Positions 9,218-18,719 of a stretch of 39,789 bases of DNA are shown here, piece by piece; position 1 is the first letter of the stretch; the number at the start of each line of letters is the position of its first letter. The stretch lies in assembly GCA_009731375.1 (NCBI GenBank), contig BJOX01000072.1, positions 272,193 to 311,981 on the forward strand, given 5' to 3'. Both the position numbers and the translations under genes were made by a program. Origin of the DNA: Paulinella micropora. Lineage: Eukaryota; Cercozoa; Imbricatea; Euglyphida. The notes below the pieces were generated by a model. It was not told the DNA's origin. It saw only the letters and a program-made list of their open reading frames with translations, and did no database searches.

Positions 9218-9305
9218 TGCTATACTATACTATACTATACTATACTACATTATACTATACTATACTATACTATACTATACTATACTATATTATATATTAT
9301 ACTAT
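9218..9305. repeat. (ACTAT)n microsatellite
   Basis: TATAC pentanucleotides over about 90 bp, ending in an AT-rich variant. Confidence 0.95.
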
Positions 9306-9422
9306 CTTGGCGAATATTTTCACCGTTCTTCACGGGCCTGATGTCGGTGGGAAATACATATGCCCACCAACCTCGACCTCATCGTTCTCCGTTAATCAAA
9401 ACGATATGACAATTCTGAGGTC

Positions 9423-9547
9423 CGTTCTACACCGCCCAGATTTCCGGGTTCTGGGGTGTGAAAGTGGCACCACCACAGGGCAGGCTTTTCAGGAAGCAAA
9501 GCCAGAAAGTGGCCCCAGAAACCCGAAATTCTGGGTGGTGTAGAACG
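9423..9547. repeat. fold-back element, about 34-bp arms
   Basis: The left arm starting CGTTCTACACCGCCCAGA and the right arm ending TCTGGGTGGTGTAGAACG are near-perfect reverse complements. The arms continue to about 34 bp around a central spacer of about 55 bp. No coding capacity. It could be a small inverted-repeat transposon or a structured RNA. Confidence 0.6.
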
Positions 9548-9594
9548 CGCCTCAGTAAAGTTATTGGTTTGAAAGCTCAGGACAAGACCTTTCC

Positions 9595-9641
9595 AACTAT
9601 CTATCTATCTATCTAACTACCTATCCATCTATCCATCTATG

Positions 9642-9718
<77 letters not shown>

Positions 9719-10050
9719 GTGTGTTCTGCACTTCCATATATATTCCCTCCAATATTAATCGAGAAAGATTAAATTCAAAAGTTGGGTGATTTTTAGGAAC
9801 ATTCTCCATGTCTCAAATCGGAATGAAAGGAAATGATGGGGTGGCGCCTAGTCCTTTCCCATCGTCTGTCTGTCAGTCAGTCTGTCAGTCAGTCTGTCAG
9901 TCAGTCTGTCTGTCTCTCTCTCTCTCTCTCTCGCTCTGTGTGTCTGTCTGTCTGTCTCTCGCCCTCCCTCCCTCCCTCCCTCTCTCTCTCTCTCTCTCTC
10001 TCACTCTCTCCAGATAAGAACACAAATCATGCACACACACACACACACAT
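9595..10050. repeat. mixed CTAT, CAGT/CTGT, CT and CA repeats
   Basis: (CTAT)n to 9718, unique 9719-9865, then CTGTCAGT, CTCT, CCCT and CACA tracts to about 10050. They fill the intron downstream of exon 10061-10122 on the coding strand. Confidence 0.9.
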
Positions 10051-10060
10051 CCACCTCTAC

Positions 10061-10122
10061 CTGAGAGCCTCCACGTGTCTCCCCATGGTGCAACCGCAGA
10101 TTGGAACAACCAAAGTGGGCCA
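10061..10122 (-). CDS. set A exon: GPVAH..C..L..HHGE segment
   Basis: Acceptor TTGATAG and donor CTCAG|GTAGAG give 62 bp, phase 1 in and 0 out. It encodes AHFGCSNLRLHHGETRGGSQ; its first two bases complete the Val codon begun by the upstream exon (CCT G|TG GCC), giving CARCFYGPVAHFGCSNLRLH across the junction. The Cys and His positions (CxxC, H, C, HH) look like a zinc-binding module and fit the next exon (NACPCCGW). The two phase agreements are strong evidence for the exon. Confidence 0.65.
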
Positions 10123-10182
10123 CTATCAATATATATATGTAAATATATATATATATACATACATATATATATATATATATAT

Positions 10183-10221
10183 GCGTCCGTAGATTGGAAC
10201 AACCAAAGTGGACCACTATCC

Positions 10222-10222
<1 letters not shown>
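10183..10222 (-). pseudogene. duplicated 5' end of exon 10061-10122
   Basis: On the coding strand GGATAG|TGGTCCACTTTGG, continuing through GTTGTTCCAATCT, copies the first 29 bp of the exon and its acceptor. It then turns into (TA)n. A third, inverted copy with changes is on the plus strand at 10556-10583. Confidence 0.65.
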
Positions 10223-10255
<33 letters not shown>

Positions 10256-10295
10256 CTATACATATGTGTGTGTGTGTGTATAATCTATATATATA

Positions 10296-10388
<93 letters not shown>

Positions 10389-10482
10389 GGTAGGTAGGTA
10401 GGTAGGTAGGTAGGTAGGTAGGTAGATAGATAGATAGATAGATAGATAGGTAGGTAGGTAGGTAGGTAGGTAGGTAGGTAGG

Positions 10483-10519
<37 letters not shown>

Positions 10520-10817
10520 TATATATATATGTCTACATATATATATATATATATATAGTGGACCACTTCGGCTGTTCCAAGATAGATAGATGGATGAATA
10601 GATAGATAGATAGATACCTACCTACCTATCTATCTATCTATCTATCTATCTATATATCTATCTATCTATCTATATATCTATCTATCTATCTATCTACCTA
10701 TCTACCTACCTACCTACCTACCTACCTACCTACCTATCTACCTACCTACCTACCTACCTACCTGCCTGCCTACCTACCTATCTATCTATCTATCTATCTA
10801 CCTACCTACCTACCTAC

Positions 10818-10886
<69 letters not shown>

Positions 10887-10977
10887 AATCAATCAATCAA
10901 TCAATCAATCTACCTACCTACCTACCTACCTATCTATCTACCTACCTACCTACCTACCTACCTACCTACCTACCTAC

Positions 10978-11052
<75 letters not shown>

Positions 11053-11110
11053 CCTGTCTATCTACCTATCTACCTATCTATCTACCTACCTGCCTACCTA
11101 CCTGCCTGCC
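10223..11110. repeat. (CTAT)n, (TAGG)n, (GATA)n and (CTAC)n block
   Basis: Tetranucleotide tracts switch strand sense: CTAT to about 10387, TAGG/TAGA to 10520, and CTAT/CTAC again from 10617. The switch at 10388 makes a fold-back of more than 90 bp per arm. AATC units occur at 10886-10907. Confidence 0.95.
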
Positions 11111-11117
11111 TACTTAC

Positions 11118-11280
11118 CAGGGCCATAGAAACAGCGTGCGCATTGCCGCGGGTCCCGCAAAGACGCCGCCAATTGGCTGGCCGTCTCCGTGTCGATGTTA
11201 ACGTTCTGGCTTGCGAGTCTCGCAGCACGCATCTTCGCCAGCATTTTCAAGAGACTGGTGACAAAGGCATAGCCACCAAC
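11118..11280 (-). CDS. set A exon: helical segment and CxxC
   Basis: The acceptor CATCTGCAG and the consensus donor CCCTG|GTAAGT bound 163 bp, phase 0 in, 1 out. It encodes VGGYAFVTSLLKMLAKMRAA, a segment rich in Ala, Ser and Asn, and ends RDPRQCARCFYGP. The CxxC pairs with the Cys/His residues of the next exon. Its phase joins both neighbours: SAFQ|VGGYAF upstream and GP|V|AH downstream. Codon composition is GC-rich and non-repetitive, ending exactly at the splice sites. This is the best single splice-site pair in the window. Confidence 0.7.
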
Positions 11281-11473
11281 CTGCAGATGGACAACATAAA
11301 TATGTGTTGGTTTCCACTCTAAAAAGACTCTACCATACCAAATGCATGTATGCATATGGTAGGTGCTGGTGGCGGAAGATTGCTTCAAAAAACGTAATTC
11401 TATTTTGTTTTTCTCAAAGATGTGGCTTTATTTTGGCTGTTTTGTTGTTAGTAGAGAGAGAGAGAGAGAGAGA

Positions 11474-11507
<34 letters not shown>

Positions 11508-11561
11508 CAGAGGGAGGGCGAGAGGGAGGGGAGGTAGTAGATTTGATGTGTCAAGGAGAAA

Positions 11562-11564
<3 letters not shown>
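11281..11564. other. intron sequence with (GA)n tract
   Basis: Unique sequence 11281-11453, then (GA)n 11454-11530. No gene. Confidence 0.7.
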
Positions 11565-11592
<28 letters not shown>

Positions 11593-14370
11593 TATCTTAT
11601 CTTATCTTATCTTATCTTATCTTATCTTACCTTACCTTACCTTATCTTACCTTACCTTACCTTACCTTACCTTAGTACTGTATTATCTTACCTTACCTTA
11701 CCTTACCTTACCTATAATTACCTTACCTTACCTTACCTTACCTTAGTACTGTATTACCTTACCTTAACTTAACTTACCTTACCTTACCTTACCTTACCTT
11801 AGCACTGTATTATCTTACCTTACCTTACCTTACCTTACCCTACCTTACCTCACCTTAGTACTGTATTACCTTACCTTACCTTACCTTACATTACCTTACA
11901 TTACCTTACCTTACCTTACCTTACCTTATCTTACCTTAATCTTACCTTACCTTAGTACTGTATTACCTTACCTTACCTTACCTTACTTACCTTAACCTTA
12001 CCTTACCTTACCTTACCTTAGAAATGTATTACCTTACCTTACCTTACCTAACCTTAACCTTACCTTACCTTACCTTACCTTACCTTAGTACTGTATTACC
12101 TTACCTTACCTTACCTTACCTAACCTTAACCTTACCTTACCTTACCTAACCTTAACCTTACCTTACCTTACCTTACCTTACCTGAGGAATGTATTACCTT
12201 ACCTTACCTTACCTTACCTTACGTTAACCTTACCTTACCTTACCTTAGTACTGTATAACCTTACCTTACCTTACCTTACCTAACCTTATTAGCCTTACCT
12301 TACCTTACCTTACCTTACCTTAGTACTGTATTACCTTACCTTACCTTACCTTACCTTACCTTACCATACCTTACCTGAGGAATGTATTACCTTACACGTT
12401 AACCTTACCTTACCTTACCTTAGTACTGTATAACCTTACCTTACCTTACCTTACCTAACCTTATTAGCCTTACCTTACCTTACCTTACCTTACCTTACCT
12501 TAGTACTGTATTACCTTACCTTACCTTACCTTACCTTACCATACCTTACCTGAGGAATGTATTACCTTACCTTACCTTACCTTACCTTAACCTTACCTTA
12601 CCTTACCTTGGTACTGTATTACCTTATCTTACCTTACCTTACCTTACCTTACCTTAACCTTACCTTACCTTACCTTACCTTACCTTAGTACTGTATTACC
12701 TTACCTTACCTAACCTTAACCTTACCTTACCGTACCTTACCGTACCTTACCTTACCTTACCTTACCTTAGAAATGTATTACCTTACCTTACCTAACCTTA
12801 ACCTTATCTTACCTTACCTTACCTTACCTTACCTTACCTAACCTTAACCTTACCTTACCTTACCTTACCTTACCTTACCTTACCTGAGGAATGTATTACC
12901 TTACCTTACCTTACCTTACCTTACGTTAACCTTACCTTACCTTACCTTAGTACTGTATAACCTTACCTTACCTTACCCCTTACCTTACCTTACCTTACCT
13001 TACCTTACCTTACCTTACCTTACCTTACCTTACCTTACCTTACCTTACCTTACCTTACCTTACCTTACCTTACCTTACCTTACCTTACCTTACCTTACCT
13101 TACCTTACCTTACCTTACCTTACCTTACCTTACCTTACCTTACCTTACCTTACCTTACCTTACCTTACCTTACCTTACCTTACCTTACCTTACCTTACCT
13201 TACCTTACCTTACCTTACCTTACCTTACCTTACCTTACCTTACCTTACCTTACCTTACCTTACCTTACCTTACCTTACCTTACCTTACCTTACCTTACCT
13301 TACCTTACCTTACCTTACCTTACCTTACCTTACCTTACCTTACCTTACCTTACCTTACCTTACCTTACCTTACCTTACCTTACCTTACCTTACCTTACCT
13401 TACCTTACCTTACCTTACCTTACCTTACCTTACCTTACCTTACCTTACCTTACCTTACCTTACCTTACCTTACCTGAGGAATGTATTACCTTACACGTTA
13501 ACCTTACCTTACCTTACCTTAGTACTGTATAACCTTACCTTACCTTACCTTACCTAACCTTATTAGCCTTACCTTACCTTACCTTACCTTACCTTAGTAC
13601 TGTATTACCTTACCTTACCTTACCTTACCATACCTTACCTGAGGAATGTATTACCTTACCTTACCTTACCTTACCTTAACCTTACCTTACCTTACCTTGG
13701 TACTGTATTACCTTATCTTACCTTACCTTACCTTACCTTACCTTAACCTTACCTTACCTTACCTTACCTTACCTTAGTACTGTATTACCTTACCTTACCT
13801 AACCTTAACCTTACCTTACCGTACCTTACCTTACCTTACCTTACCTTAGAAATGTATTACCTTACCTTACCTTACCTTACCTAACCTTAACCTTATCTTA
13901 CCTTACCTTACCTTACCTTACCTTACCTAACCTTAACCTTACCTTACCTTACCTTACCTTACCTGAGGAATGTATTACCTTACCTTACCTTACCTTACCT
14001 TAACCTTACCTTACCTTACCTTACCTTAGTACTGTATAACCTTACCTTACCTTACCTTACCTAACCTTAGCCTTACCTTACCTTACCTTACCTTAGTACT
14101 GTATTACCTTACCTTACCTTACCTTACCATACCTTACCTGAGGAATGTATTACCTTACCTTACATTACCTTACCTTAGTACTGTATTACCTTACCTTACC
14201 TTACCTTACCTTACCTTACCTTGACCTTACCTTACCTTACCTTACCTTAGTACTGTATTACCTTAACCTTACCTTACCTAACCTTAACCTTACCTTACCT
14301 TACCTTACCTTACCTTAACCTTACCACCTTACCTTACCTACCTTACGTTACCTTACCTTACCTTACCTCA
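11565..14370. repeat. 2.8-kb (CTTAC)n satellite with higher-order structure
   Basis: CTTAC/CTTAT units with recurrent spacers (TTAGTACTGTATTACC, GAGGAATGTATTACC, GAAATGTATTACC). About 490 bp (12978-13475) are pure CTTAC. The spacer order at about 12391-12965 is repeated at about 13493-14045, a period of about 1.1 kb. On the coding strand of set A every unit reads AAG|GTAAG, a 5' splice-site consensus. It lies in the intron between exons 16536-16562 and 11118-11280. Confidence 0.95.
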
Positions 14371-14475
14371 ACAAGCAATAATAACTCGTACAAAAGCTCT
14401 CTATCGTTGCATCACACAAATTTTCCGGTGAAGATTAATATCTTCCATTTTGGTTCTATTTGTTGTTGTTGTTGT

Positions 14476-14480
14476 TGTTG

Positions 14481-14550
<70 letters not shown>
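14476..14550. repeat. (TTG)n and (ATT)n flank of SINE copy 1
   Basis: GTT units at 14460-14482, then ATT up to the first base of the SINE. Confidence 0.95.
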
Positions 14551-14780
14551 GGACACCGTGATAGCCCAGTGGTCAAGTTCTACCTCTGGGCCCTGTCGCC
14601 AGTTCGATTCCCGTCGGTGCCACCAGTATTTTCATTGAACATACCGGTCCGTCTGGAAGTTTTGGAACTGCCCTTGCGGGGGTGTCATTAGAGCCTATCG
14701 TCAATTCTTCGTACTCCCCTCACGGGTGAGACGATGGAGGCGCATGTGCAGATTTGCATCAGCCATTGACAGAGAAGCAC
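14551..14780 (+). mobile_element. tRNA-derived SINE, copy 1 (short form)
   Basis: 230 bp. A pol III box A (TAGCCCAGTGG, 14562-14572) and box B (AGTTCGATTCC) lie in the first 75 bp. The ends GACACCG (14552-14558) and CGGTGCC (14615-14621) pair at 6 of 7 positions like an acceptor stem, followed by A and CCA. The body continues to GACAGAGAAGCAC and then (ATT)n. This copy has one unit of CAGTATTTTCATTGAACATA; the three others have two. It is flanked on both sides by (ATT)n, so a target-site duplication cannot be read. Confidence 0.8.
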
Positions 14781-14868
14781 TATTATCATTATTATTATTA
14801 TTATTATTTTTTTTTATTATTTTTTTTTTGTTTTCTTCTTTCCCGTGTGACTCAAAGCTGCTGCGTTT

Positions 14869-14910
<42 letters not shown>

Positions 14911-14934
14911 AAGAAAGAAAGAAAGAAAGAAAGG

Positions 14935-14980
<46 letters not shown>

Positions 14981-15000
14981 TGTTTAATGTTTAATCTATG
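14781..15000. repeat. (ATT)n tail and (GATA)n tract
   Basis: ATT and T-rich tail 14781-14835; GATA with a GAAA block 14868-14980. Confidence 0.9.
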
Positions 15001-15403
15001 GGCGTGGCTTAGCTTGAAAAGCCATTGCCTCCTATACTACCCCCCGACAAGAACTTTCAGCACCTGCCAAGCTGCACACCAACCATTGTCTCGCTGTGGT
15101 TGGTGTCTGTGCCCAGTTCAAGCCGAAAGGTAGCCGAGCCCTTTTGAACTGTACGGGACAACACTAGAACACTCCCCAGGAGCGTGTGCCCTAAGGAGAT
15201 GATGTCACACGCAAGTCGAGGTTTCAGGAGTTCACGCTCTTGTGAGTTACCTTCTACAACCCCGACTTCATCAACCCTTTGCATCACGCCCCGACTTCAT
15301 CAGCCATGGTCAGGAGTTGGTTGCCTGTTTAGCCCTTGCGCTGCGCGCGATTAACGGCGGACACAAAATCGTCATTATAGGGGGTTTGGTTTTAGGCCGG
15401 CAT

Positions 15404-15459
<56 letters not shown>

Positions 15460-15850
15460 TAGATAGGTAGGTAGGTAGATAGATAGACAAGCCCTTCTTC
15501 TTCTACGGTTGCTGCGCATTCTCTATCTAGATATCTATCTATCTTTCTATCTATCTATCTCGCTTGTTGAGCCCGGAATAAAACCCACAGTGCTCTGTCG
15601 GTTTATACTAGACTGTCGAACAGTCTCGAAACTCCATCTGCTTACTGGGTCCTCTGTAATGGAGGTGGGAGCTCGTTCTGCAAGGGGCGCTTATGGAACG
15701 AGCCCTGCCCCGCCTGGCACTAGGGAGGTTTGGTTCGCCTGTATCAGTCCCTTCCGTGCAAACATCACGGCTTAGCTGGGCATCGGGTTAAACTTTACCC
15801 ACAGACTTCCTTGGTTGACGAAATCAGAAGCTCCTTTTTTCTGACATTAG
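15001..15850. other. unique intron or intergenic sequence
   Basis: Mixed sequence interrupted by (GATA)n at 15402-15486 and (CTAT)n at 15523-15560. Minus frame 15057-15287 is open for 76 codons but shows no motif. CCCCGACTTCATCA occurs twice near 15260 and 15290. Nothing recognised. Confidence 0.5.
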
Positions 15851-15859
15851 TCGATATCT

Positions 15860-16196
<337 letters not shown>

Positions 16197-16316
16197 CATT
16201 GGCGAGGTAGGCAATTAGTATTCTCAATCAATATGTAGAAACGAGAAAGGGTAGCACGAAGGCAAATGATTGTCTTTCCGAAAGAAAGGGAGCGAGGGTC
16301 GAACGATCGGTCCTTC

Positions 16317-16510
16317 GATCTTTCACGTTTCCTCTAAGCATTTCTTTCGATTTTTTACGTTTTCTCTAAGCATTTCTTTCGATCTTTCACGTTTCCTCTA
16401 AGCATTTCTTTCGATCTTTCACGTTTTCTCTATTAAGCATTTCTTTCGATCTTTCACGTTTTCTCTAAGCATTTCTTTCGATCTTTCACGTTTTCTCTAA
16501 GCATTTCTTT
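16317..16510. repeat. 32-bp minisatellite, about six units
   Basis: The unit begins GATCTTTCACGTTTTCTCTA and continues AGCATTTCTTTC. One unit has an extra TTA (near 16432). It sits directly downstream of the 27-bp exon on the coding strand. Confidence 0.9.
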
Positions 16511-16535
16511 TTACTAAATGATGTCGCACTCACAC

Positions 16536-16562
16536 CTGGAAGGCGCTCACCAGCAACACCAC
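16536..16562 (-). CDS. 27-bp exon of set A
   Basis: Acceptor TTATCTAG and donor TTCCAG|GTGTGA. It encodes VVLLVSAFQ, phase 0 to 0, joining SGL upstream and VGGYAF downstream without a break. Short and hydrophobic; support comes from phase agreement and good splice signals. Confidence 0.5.
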
Positions 16563-16565
16563 CTA

Positions 16566-16593
16566 GATAAATAGATAGATAGGTAGGTAGATG

Positions 16594-16654
<61 letters not shown>

Positions 16655-16658
16655 GCAC
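16566..16658. repeat. (TAGA)n intron
   Basis: Pure tetranucleotide between two probable exons; on the coding strand GTGCCTATCTATC...TATCTAG. Confidence 0.9.
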
Positions 16659-16748
16659 CAGTCCGGAGTCGGCGGCGTTCTCCAGCGGTTCCTGCTGCAA
16701 GGCGGACATGGACCGGCTGAGCTTCCTCCAGCAGCCTGCACACGCCGC
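16659..16748 (-). CDS. 90-bp exon of set A
   Basis: Acceptor GGGGGGCAG, donor GGACTG|GTGCCT; exactly 30 codons in phase 0: AACAGCWRKLSRSMSALQQE then PLENAADSGL. The phases match the exons on both sides. The acceptor lies beside an eight-base C run and a 105-base gap, so its 5' edge is less certain. GGACATGGAC occurs twice here (near 16706 and 16773), suggesting a small duplication at the exon edge. Confidence 0.5.
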
Positions 16749-16786
16749 CTGCCCCCCCCATGACAAACAGGCGGACATGGACTGGA

Positions 16787-16891
16787 NNNNNNNNNNNNNN
16801 NNNNNNNNNNNNNNNNNNNNNNNNNNNNNNNNNNNNNNNNNNNNNNNNNNNNNNNNNNNNNNNNNNNNNNNNNNNNNNNNNNNNNNNNNNN
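16787..16891. other. assembly gap, 105 N
   Basis: Run of N between exon-like sequence and (CTA)n. Confidence 1.
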
Positions 16892-16893
16892 TT

Positions 16894-16957
<64 letters not shown>

Positions 16958-17033
16958 TACAATACTACACTACTACTATTACTACTATTACTACTACTAT
17001 TACTACTACTACTACTACTACAATACTACAATA

Positions 17034-17065
<32 letters not shown>

Positions 17066-17107
17066 CCTACTACCCTCTCTACCTCTCTCTCTCTCTCTCT
17101 CTCACTC

Positions 17108-17142
<35 letters not shown>

Positions 17143-17180
17143 CTCCCTGTGCATGTGTCTGTACATATATATACATATAC

Positions 17181-17225
<45 letters not shown>

Positions 17226-17243
17226 GTATGTGTGTGTGCAGAC
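16892..17243. repeat. (CTA)n, (CT)n and (TA)n tracts
   Basis: ACT units to about 17060, CT to 17140, and CATA/TA to 17220. They fill the intron. Confidence 0.95.
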
Positions 17244-17326
17244 CCAGAGAGAAAGGCCAAGCGCGGAGCTGTAGAAGAAGTAGAGCAAGTAGGTGAAGAC
17301 GAATACGTTGGTCACCAGTGCCGGCC
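17244..17326 (-). CDS. set A exon: transmembrane segment
   Basis: Acceptor GCTGGGCAG and donor CTCTGG|GTCTGC; 83 bp, phase 1 in, 0 out. It encodes PALVTNVFVFTYLLYFFYSS followed by ALGLSLW, a strongly hydrophobic aromatic-rich stretch long enough to span a membrane. The first two bases complete a Gly codon with the upstream exon (CCG G|GG CCG). The donor is weak, but its phase fits the next exon. Confidence 0.55.
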
Positions 17327-17339
17327 CTGCCCAGCGGAT

Positions 17340-17795
17340 GCGGGACAAAAAGGCAGTAGTGGGGCAGTAGAGGGGACAGAGTGGCAGTAGTGGGGCAGCA
17401 GAGGGGACAGGACGGGAGTAGCGGGGACATAAAAGGCAGTGTTGGGGCAGTAGAGGGGACAGAATGGCAGTAGTAGGGCAGCAGAGTGACAACAAGGCAG
17501 TAGTGTAGTGGGCAGTAGCAGGGATAAAAAGGCAGTGGGGCAGTATCAGTGACAAAAAGGCAGTATTGGGGCAGCAGAGGGACAGAATGGCAGTAGTGGG
17601 GCAGTAGCAGGGACAAAAAGGCAGTATTGGGGCAGCAGAGGGGACAGAATGGCAGTAGTGGCGCAGTAGCAGGGACAACAAGGCAGTAGTGGGCAGTAGC
17701 AGGGACAAAACGGCAGAAGTGGAGCAGCAGCAGAGGGACAAAAAGGCAGTATTGGGCAGCAGAGGGACAAAAAAGGCAGTAGTGGGGAAGCAGAC
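17340..17795. repeat. minisatellite, about 30-bp units, intronic
   Basis: Roughly fifteen variable units of GGCAGTAGTGGGGCAGTAG plus AGGGGACA, with AAAAA or GAAT variants. Two minus frames stay open across it (PLLPFCP-like translation) because units are often multiples of three. The flanking exons join in phase when it is removed, so it is read as an intron. Confidence 0.8.
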
Positions 17796-17801
17796 GTGTA
17801 C

Positions 17802-17882
17802 CCGGCGTGTCATGTGTCCACTTTACCCATTTCTCTAGGGCGGTCAAAAGCGGCTTGGCGAGCAGAGGGACTAGGCGGAGGC
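17802..17882 (-). CDS. 81-bp exon of set A
   Basis: Acceptor TCTATCTATAG at the end of (TATC)n; donor CGCCGG|GTACAC. Two bases, 26 codons and one base: LRLVPLLAKPLLTALEKWVK then WTHDTPG. Phase 1 to 1, matching both neighbours. An earlier donor (TGG|GTAAAG) has the better consensus but gives a stop in the next exon. Confidence 0.55.
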
Positions 17883-17884
17883 CT

Positions 17885-17951
<67 letters not shown>

Positions 17952-18044
17952 CGCATATACATAGATACATACATACATACATACAAGCATACATATATAC
18001 ATACATATATACATACATACATACATACATACATACATACATAC
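17883..18044. repeat. (TAGA)n and (ATAC)n intron
   Basis: On the coding strand GTATGTATGTATG at the 5' end and TATCTATCTATAG at the 3' end: both splice sites are the terminal units of the microsatellites. Confidence 0.9.
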
Positions 18045-18079
18045 CTCGCTTGGACAAGTGCCATGGTGAGCACAGGGCC
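18045..18079 (-). CDS. 35-bp exon of set A (most upstream found)
   Basis: Acceptor ATTATTAG, donor GCGAG|GTATGT (strong consensus). In the phase required downstream it encodes [11 protein letters not shown]. It begins in phase 2, so more exons must lie upstream beyond this point. Confidence 0.45.
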
Positions 18080-18184
18080 CTAATAATAGATAGATAGGTA
18101 GGTAGGTAGGTAGGTAGGTAGATAAGATAGATTGATAGATAGGTAGATAGGTAGGTAGGTAGTTAGGTAGGTAGGTAGATAAGA

Positions 18185-18216
<32 letters not shown>

Positions 18217-18227
18217 TAGATAGATAC

Positions 18228-18285
<58 letters not shown>

Positions 18286-18317
18286 TGATAGGTAGATAGG
18301 TAGGTAGGTAGATAGAT
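18080..18317. repeat. (TAGG)n/(TAGA)n tract
   Basis: Tetranucleotide repeat with CAGA variants near 18205. Confidence 0.95.
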
Positions 18318-18719
18318 GAGATATCGCAAAAGGAATGTAGTCCTTGCAAAGGAACGCAGTTTCACATCAAACAGCAATTTGTGTATTGTGCATGTGTCCG
18401 GGATGGGAATCACGGGTAGACTGTGTTCTGGAAAAAAGAAGAGGAGGCAGGTCGTTGAAGAAAAAGGCAATCTAGGAATGGAGAGTGGGGAGGATAAGGA
18501 AGAAGAGAAAGAAAAGGAAGCCGTTAGTCCAAGTGTTTTGAGCACCGTAAGCTTGCGCAAGCTACTATGATGACATTGTAAAAGGCCTAAACCCTCGAAG
18601 GGACCTAGCCCGGGCTATGCAACACTGGACGGCTATGACGGAATGCAGTCACCAATACGGACTAAAGGAAGATTAATCCAATTTTTGAATGCACAGGAGC
18701 GATAAATCGCAAAAGAGCA
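18318..18719. other. unique sequence, unassigned
   Basis: The minus frame is open over 18318-18560 and encodes a Ser/Pro/Phe-rich stretch with no known motif. On the plus strand, GA-rich sequence near 18480-18520. No gene assigned. Confidence 0.4.

Noticed and set aside
11565-14370. Telomeric array
   Set aside because: The unit is TAAGG, not the TTAGG, TTTAGGG or TTAGGG of known telomeres, and the array carries spacers and is interstitial.
15008-15135. tRNA-like boxes (TGGCTTAGC and AGTTCAAGCC)
   Set aside because: The spacing is over 100 bases and there is no acceptor pairing.
17801-17830. Donor TGG|GTAAAG for exon 17802-17882
   Set aside because: It has the better consensus but leads to a stop in the next exon; the downstream GTACAC donor keeps phase.
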